Assembly (NCBI RefSeq): GCF_010998615.1 | Contig: NZ_JAAEAH010000013.1 | Location: 62,001-126,000 of the forward strand | DNA length: 64,000 bases | From: Myxococcus sp. CA023 | Lineage (GTDB): Bacteria > Myxococcota > Myxococcia > Myxococcales > Myxococcaceae | Direction: 5' to 3' | In this document: positions 13,401-19,400 of the stretch, piece after piece | Layout of the letters: the number at the start of each line of letters is the position of its first letter | Position numbering within the stretch: the first letter of the stretch is position 1 | Position numbers and translations under genes: made by a program | Notes under the pieces: generated by a model | What the model was told of the DNA's origin: nothing | Database searches by the model: none | The model's input: only the letters and a program-made list of their open reading frames with translations

Positions 13401-16400
13401 GCACCGCGCTGGGCGACCCCGTGGAGGTCACGGCGTTGACGAGCGCGTACCAGACGCTCGCGAAGGCGGACGGGGACGCCGCCAGTGCGCAGCCTCGCTG
13501 TGGCATCGGGTCGGTGAAGACCAACATCGGACACCTTGAGCTGGCGGCCGGTATCGCCGGCGTCATCAAGGTGCTGCTTCAGATGAAGCACGCCACGCTG
13601 GTGAAGAGTCTGGGCTGCGAGACCTTGAATCCGCACATCCGGCTGGACGACACGCCGTTCTACGTCGTTCGGGAGATGGCGCCCTGGCAGCGCCTCACGG
13701 ACCGGCGAGGAGCGGAACTGCCGCTGCGCGCGGGCGTGAGCTCGTTCGGCTTCGGTGGCGTCAATGCGCACGTGGTGCTCGAGGAGTACGTGGCACCGCG
13801 ACGAGAGACGGCGAGCGCCCAGGCGGCGCCCGGTACGCCAGCCATCATCGTGCTGTCGGCGAAGACGGCCGAGCGCCTGAAGGTCCAGGCCCAGCAACTG
13901 CGCGACGCCCTCCGGCAAGGCCGGTATCAGGACGGGGAGCTGGCGCGCATCGCCTACACGTTGCAGGTGGGCCGGGACGAGATGAAGGAGCGGCTGGCAT
14001 TCACCGCCGACTCCCTGGCCATGCTCGAGCGCAAGTTGACGGCGTTCGTCGAGGGAACCGAGCTCGAGTCGAGCCTCTACCGTGGTACCGCCGGAAGCCG
14101 TGGCGGCGCGACTGCCCCTGAGGAGCCGACGAGTGGGCTCGCCGAGCGGATTGCACGGGGGGAGAGCGGGCCCGTGCTGGAGTCGTGGGTTCGCGGCGGG
14201 AAGGTTCGCTGGCACGAACTCCATGCGGCTGGCCGCGCCCAGCGCATCCGCCTGCCTACGTATCCGTTCAGCAGAGAAAGACATTGGGTCTTGGACACGA
14301 AGACACCCGCGCAACCCCTCCGTGCCGGTCGCGTGGTGACACGCGCCACCGCGAACAGGAGGGCACCCATCGTGCTGCGAGACCCTAGCGACCTGGAGGC
14401 CGAGTTGATGGACGCTGCAACTCCGAAGCGCAATACCGTGGTCGAGCTACCCGAGCCGGAGCGTCCGGCGCCCGTCGCTCCTCCTGCAGCACCCCCGCCA
14501 CCGAGCGCGGCTGCGTCGAGCAAGCTGCGCGAGGAGCTGGCGACCAGCCTCGCCCAGGCGCTCTACATCGACCGCGCGCAGGTCAATGCGGAGTCCACCT
14601 TCGTCGAACTCGGGCTGGATTCGATTGTCGGGGTGGAGTGGATCCACGCCATCAACAAGCAATACGGCCTGTCACTCCCGGTGACCAAGGTCTACGACCA
14701 CCCGAACCTCTCACTGTTCGCGGACTACCTGGCCCGGCAGCTGGGGCAGGCCGCACCGCCTCCAGCGCAGCCGCCGCCACAGGTAGAGGCGAAGACGGTG
14801 CCGGTCGCGCCCGTCATTGTGAGTCCGCCACCCAGCGTGCAGGCCGCACCGGTGCCGGCGAGCGTGAAGAAGGAGGCCACGACGAGCGGCACCGTGCGAA
14901 TCGCCGTCATCGGCATGTCGGGGCGCTACCCTGGTGCGGAGAACCTTCGGCAGTACTGGGACAACCTCCGGGACGGGGTCAGCGGAATCTCCGAGCTGCC
15001 GTACACCCGATGGGACGAGGCCACCGCGAAGCAGTTCCGGCAGGACCGGAACTATTGCCACCGGATGGGCGCGCTCTCGGACGTCGAGTCTTTTGACCCG
15101 CTCTTCTTCCGTATGTCGCCGGCCGAAGCCGAAGTGACGGACCCGCAGCACCGGCTGTTCTGGCAGGAAGGCTACCGGGCGTTCGAGGACGCGGGGTACG
15201 CCGGTGAGGCCCTGGATGGCCGCCGGTGTGGCGTCTACCTGGGCATCATGGGCAGTGAGTACGCCACGCTGTTGCAGCGGCGTGGGGCCCAGGCCATCAA
15301 CACCACGGGCAACAGCTACGCCATCGCGGCGGCACGGCTGGCGTACCACCTCAACCTGAAGGGCCCGGCCATCGCCATCGACACGGCGTGTTCGTCGTCG
15401 CTGGTGGCCACGCACATGGCCTGTCAGGCGCTGACCAGCCGTGAAATCGACATGGCCCTGGTGGGCGGCGTCACGCTGTACCTGGCGCCCGAGTCATATC
15501 TGGCCATGTGCGACGCGGGCATGCTGTCGACGGGGGGCGCATGCCGGCCCTTCGACAATGGCGCGGACGGCTTCATCCCCGGCGAGGGCGTGGGTGCCAT
15601 CGTCCTCAAGCGGCTGGAGGATGCCGAGCGTGACCGGGACGCCATCCTGGGCGTCATCATCGGCTCGGGCACGAACCAGGACGGCAAGACGAACGGCATC
15701 ACCGCACCCAGCGCGGCCAGCCAGATGGAGCTGGAGCGCGAGGTCTACCGGCGGTTCGAGGTCGACCCAGCCACGATTGGCTACGTGGAGATGCACGGCA
15801 CCGGCACCCGGCTCGGCGACCCGATTGAGCTGGAGGCCTTGTCGTCCGTCTTCAAGGAGCGCACGGACCGGACGCAGTTCTGCGCCATCGGCTCGGTCAA
15901 GAGCAGCATCGGGCATACCTCCGCGGCGGCGGGGGTGGCGAGCATCCACAAGGTGCTCCTCGCGATGCAGCATGGCTCGCTCGTTCCGTCCCTGAACTAC
16001 TCCGAGCCGAACCAGCACTTCGACTTCCAGCGGTCACCGTTCTACGTCAACACCGAGCACAAGCCCTGGAAGCCGAACGGCGATGCGCTCCGCCGGGCCG
16101 CCATCAGCTCGTTTGGCTTCAGTGGAACGAACGCGCACCTGGTGCTCGAAGAGTATCCCGCGGCGCCCAGGCCGCCGACCGTGAGCGCGGTGGGGCCAGC
16201 GTCGGTGTTCGTGCTCTCGGCGAAGACGCCGGAGCAACTGGCCAGCTCCGCGGCCGAGCTTCGCCGATTCGTGCAGACGCTGGATGACGGCAAGCTGGCC
16301 CACCTGGCGTTCACACTGCAAGTCGGGCGCGCGGCCATGGAGCATCGGCTGGCCGTGGTGGCCGGTAGCGCTTCGGAGCTGAGTCGCTCGCTGGAGGGTT

Positions 16401-19400
16401 TCCTCCACGGTTCGCCGGGGAAGGATGTTCTCGTGGGCACCGCGCTCGGGGCTGGGCTGGCCAGCGGTCAGGCGCCGTCCACCGACGACCTCAACGTCCT
16501 CGTGGGTGTCTGGAGACAGAGTCACAGCTACGCGAAGATCGCGGCCGCCTGGGTCCAGGGCGCACGCGTGGACTGGGCCGCGCTCCACGGCGGACAGGGC
16601 CCTCGCAGAATCAGCGCGCCGACCTATCCGTTCGCCAAGGAGCGGTGCTGGCTGCCTGAGCATGCACCCGAGGCCGCGGCGCCCGTGGCGCATGCCATCA
16701 CGGACGCTGGTCATCCGCTCGTCCAGCGGAATACATCGACACTGTCCGAGCTGCGGTTCACGTCCACGTTCACCGGAGATGAGCCGTTCCTGGCCGAGCA
16801 TCGTGTCGCTGGCCGGAGGGTGATGCCGGCTGCCGCCCAGTTGGAGATGGCGCGGGCGGCGGTGGTGGCGTTGCTCGGTGCGGGTGAGCGGACGAAGCGC
16901 GTGCAGTTGGCGAACGTCGTCTGGCCGAGAGCCCTGGTGGTCGAGACGGGTGCCACCGACATCCACATCGGGCTCAAGCCGCAGCCCGACGGTGACCTGT
17001 CGTTCCGGATCTACAGTTCGCCAGAGGACGACAGCGGGACGGCCGTGCTGTTCTGCCAGGGAACGGCGCGACTGAAGACCGCCGACAGGCCCGGTGCGGC
17101 GGAGCGGTCGCGCGTCGAACGGAACACGCTGCTGCGTGAGTGTGGCGTCGACAGCCTGGATGGCGAGGCGTGCTACCGCCGTTTCCGCGCCGCGGGCCTG
17201 GAGCATGGTCCTTCGTTCCAAGCGCTGCGGCGGATTCACGTAGGCCGGGAGCAGGTGGTGGCGGACCTGTCCCTGCCGGCATCCCACGCCCGTGCGGCGG
17301 CGTCCTACGCGCTGCCTCCGGGCATCCTGGATTCGGCGTTGCAAGCCGTGGTCGGTCTGGCGCGCGGCAAGGACGACGCGCCAGCGGCCCTGCCGTTCGG
17401 TCTGGAGCGCCTGGACGTGTATCGGCCGTGTCCCTCCGAGGCCTGGGCGCACATCACGCGGCCAGCCGCGAGTGGACCGGACTCGGCCATGCCTTGCGTC
17501 GACATCGCCATCTACGATGCGCAGGGCACGCTGTGTGTCGAGCTCAAGGGCTTTGTCACGCGGACACCGGAGGCGTCCCGTGAGCCGGCTGAGCACGGCC
17601 GGGAAGTCCTGCTCATGACGCCCGCGTGGACCGTGTCTTCTCCGCGAGTGGATGGCACGAGTCCCGCGAAGCCCGGCCGCCACATCGTGTTCCTGTGCGA
17701 GACGGGCAGGGCACTGGAGGCGGCGCTGCGGCCTCACGCTGGGGATGCCGAACTCATCCGGTTGGAGTCCTCTCATGACCGGATGGGAGACCGCGTCCAG
17801 GAGTACGCGGGCCGGCTGCTCTCCACGTTCAAGCGCGTCTTGAAGTCCGGGCCGCAGGGGGACGTCCTCTGCCATCTGGTCATCCCAGCCAAGAGGGAGC
17901 AGCAGTTGCTCACCGCGCTCGACGGCCTGTTGAAGACCGCGCACGCCGAGGAGCCCAGATTGAAGACTCGGCTCATCGAGGTGCATGAGCCGGAGGGCGC
18001 TTCGCTGGCGTCGTTGCTGTTCGCCGCGACGCCGGGTGGACAGGCTCCGCTGCGGTACACACGCGGAGGCTGGCAGGAGCAGCGGTGGCAGGAAGTGGCA
18101 CAGCGAGCGTCGAGCACTCCGCACAGCGAGTCCGTCTGGCGCCGGGGCGGCGTGTATCTCGTGACGGGCGGAGTGGGGGGGCTGGGGATGATCTTCGCCC
18201 AGGAGATTGCAGCCCGTGCGTCTGGTGCGACGCTGATTCTCTGTGGCCGCTCGTCTCCTCGTCAGATGGAGCCCCGGTTGGCGACGCTCCGTCGTTCCGG
18301 CGTCACTGTCGAATACCTGCGCGCCGACGTCAGCCAGTTGGACGAAGTCCGGCGGTTGATTGTTGGCATCCGTGAGAAGCACGGCGCGCTGACCGGCATC
18401 ATCCACGCCGCGGGCATCCTTCGGGATGGCTTCATTCGCCACAAGAGCGACGCCGAACTGAGCGAGGTGATGGAGCCGAAGGTGCTCGGCGTGTCGAACC
18501 TTGACGAGGCGAGCAAGGACCTGCCGCTGGAGTTGTTCATCTCGTTCTCCTCCATCGCGGGGGCGCTGGGCGGCGTGGGGCAAGCGGATTACGCCACGGC
18601 CAATGCGTACCTCGATGCGTACGCGCACTACCGCGCAGGGCTGGTGGCGGCGGGGCAGCGGTCGGGCCGGACGTTGTCCATCAACTGGCCACTCTGGAGT
18701 GACGGTGGGATGAGCGTGGGCCCCGAGCTTCGGGAGCTGGCGGAGCAGCGCTCCGGGCTGGCGTCACTGCGCGCCAAGGAGGGAATGCAGGCGTTCTATC
18801 GCGCCTGGGAGACGGGGCAGCCACAGGTGCTGGTGCTGGTGGGAGAGCCGGCACGCTTGCGCGAGCATGTCGGGCAGGAGCGCGGCGTGAGCGACGCGGT
18901 GCCCGCCGCGCGTACGCCGGTGATGACGGGCCGCGCGGGTCAGGACGCCGTGAGCGACCACTTGAAGACGGTGTTCGGCCGGGTCCTGAAGGTTCCCCGG
19001 CAGCGCCTGCACGACGACGTGTCGCTGGGCAACTACGGCATCGACTCCATCAACATGCTGCAGGTCATCAGCGAGCTCGAACGCGACTTCGGGCCCCTGT
19101 CAAAGACGTTGCTGTTCGAGCATCGGACGCTTGGGGAGCTGACCGCACACCTGGCAGATGCTTTCGCTGACCGCCTGGCGGACATCTTCGGCCTTGCCCC
19201 ATCGGTCGAACATCGAGAGGAGGCCACGCGTCCGGCCGAGCGTGAACCGGCGCCCCGGGTGAGTGACGGAGGCAGCCCCACGGACGTGGCCATCATCGGT
19301 CTTGCGGGCCGCTACCCGGGCGCGAGGGACCTCAACGCCTTCTGGCGGAACCTGCGTGAGGGCGTGGACAGCATCGGAGAGGTTCCGCAGGACCGCTGGG

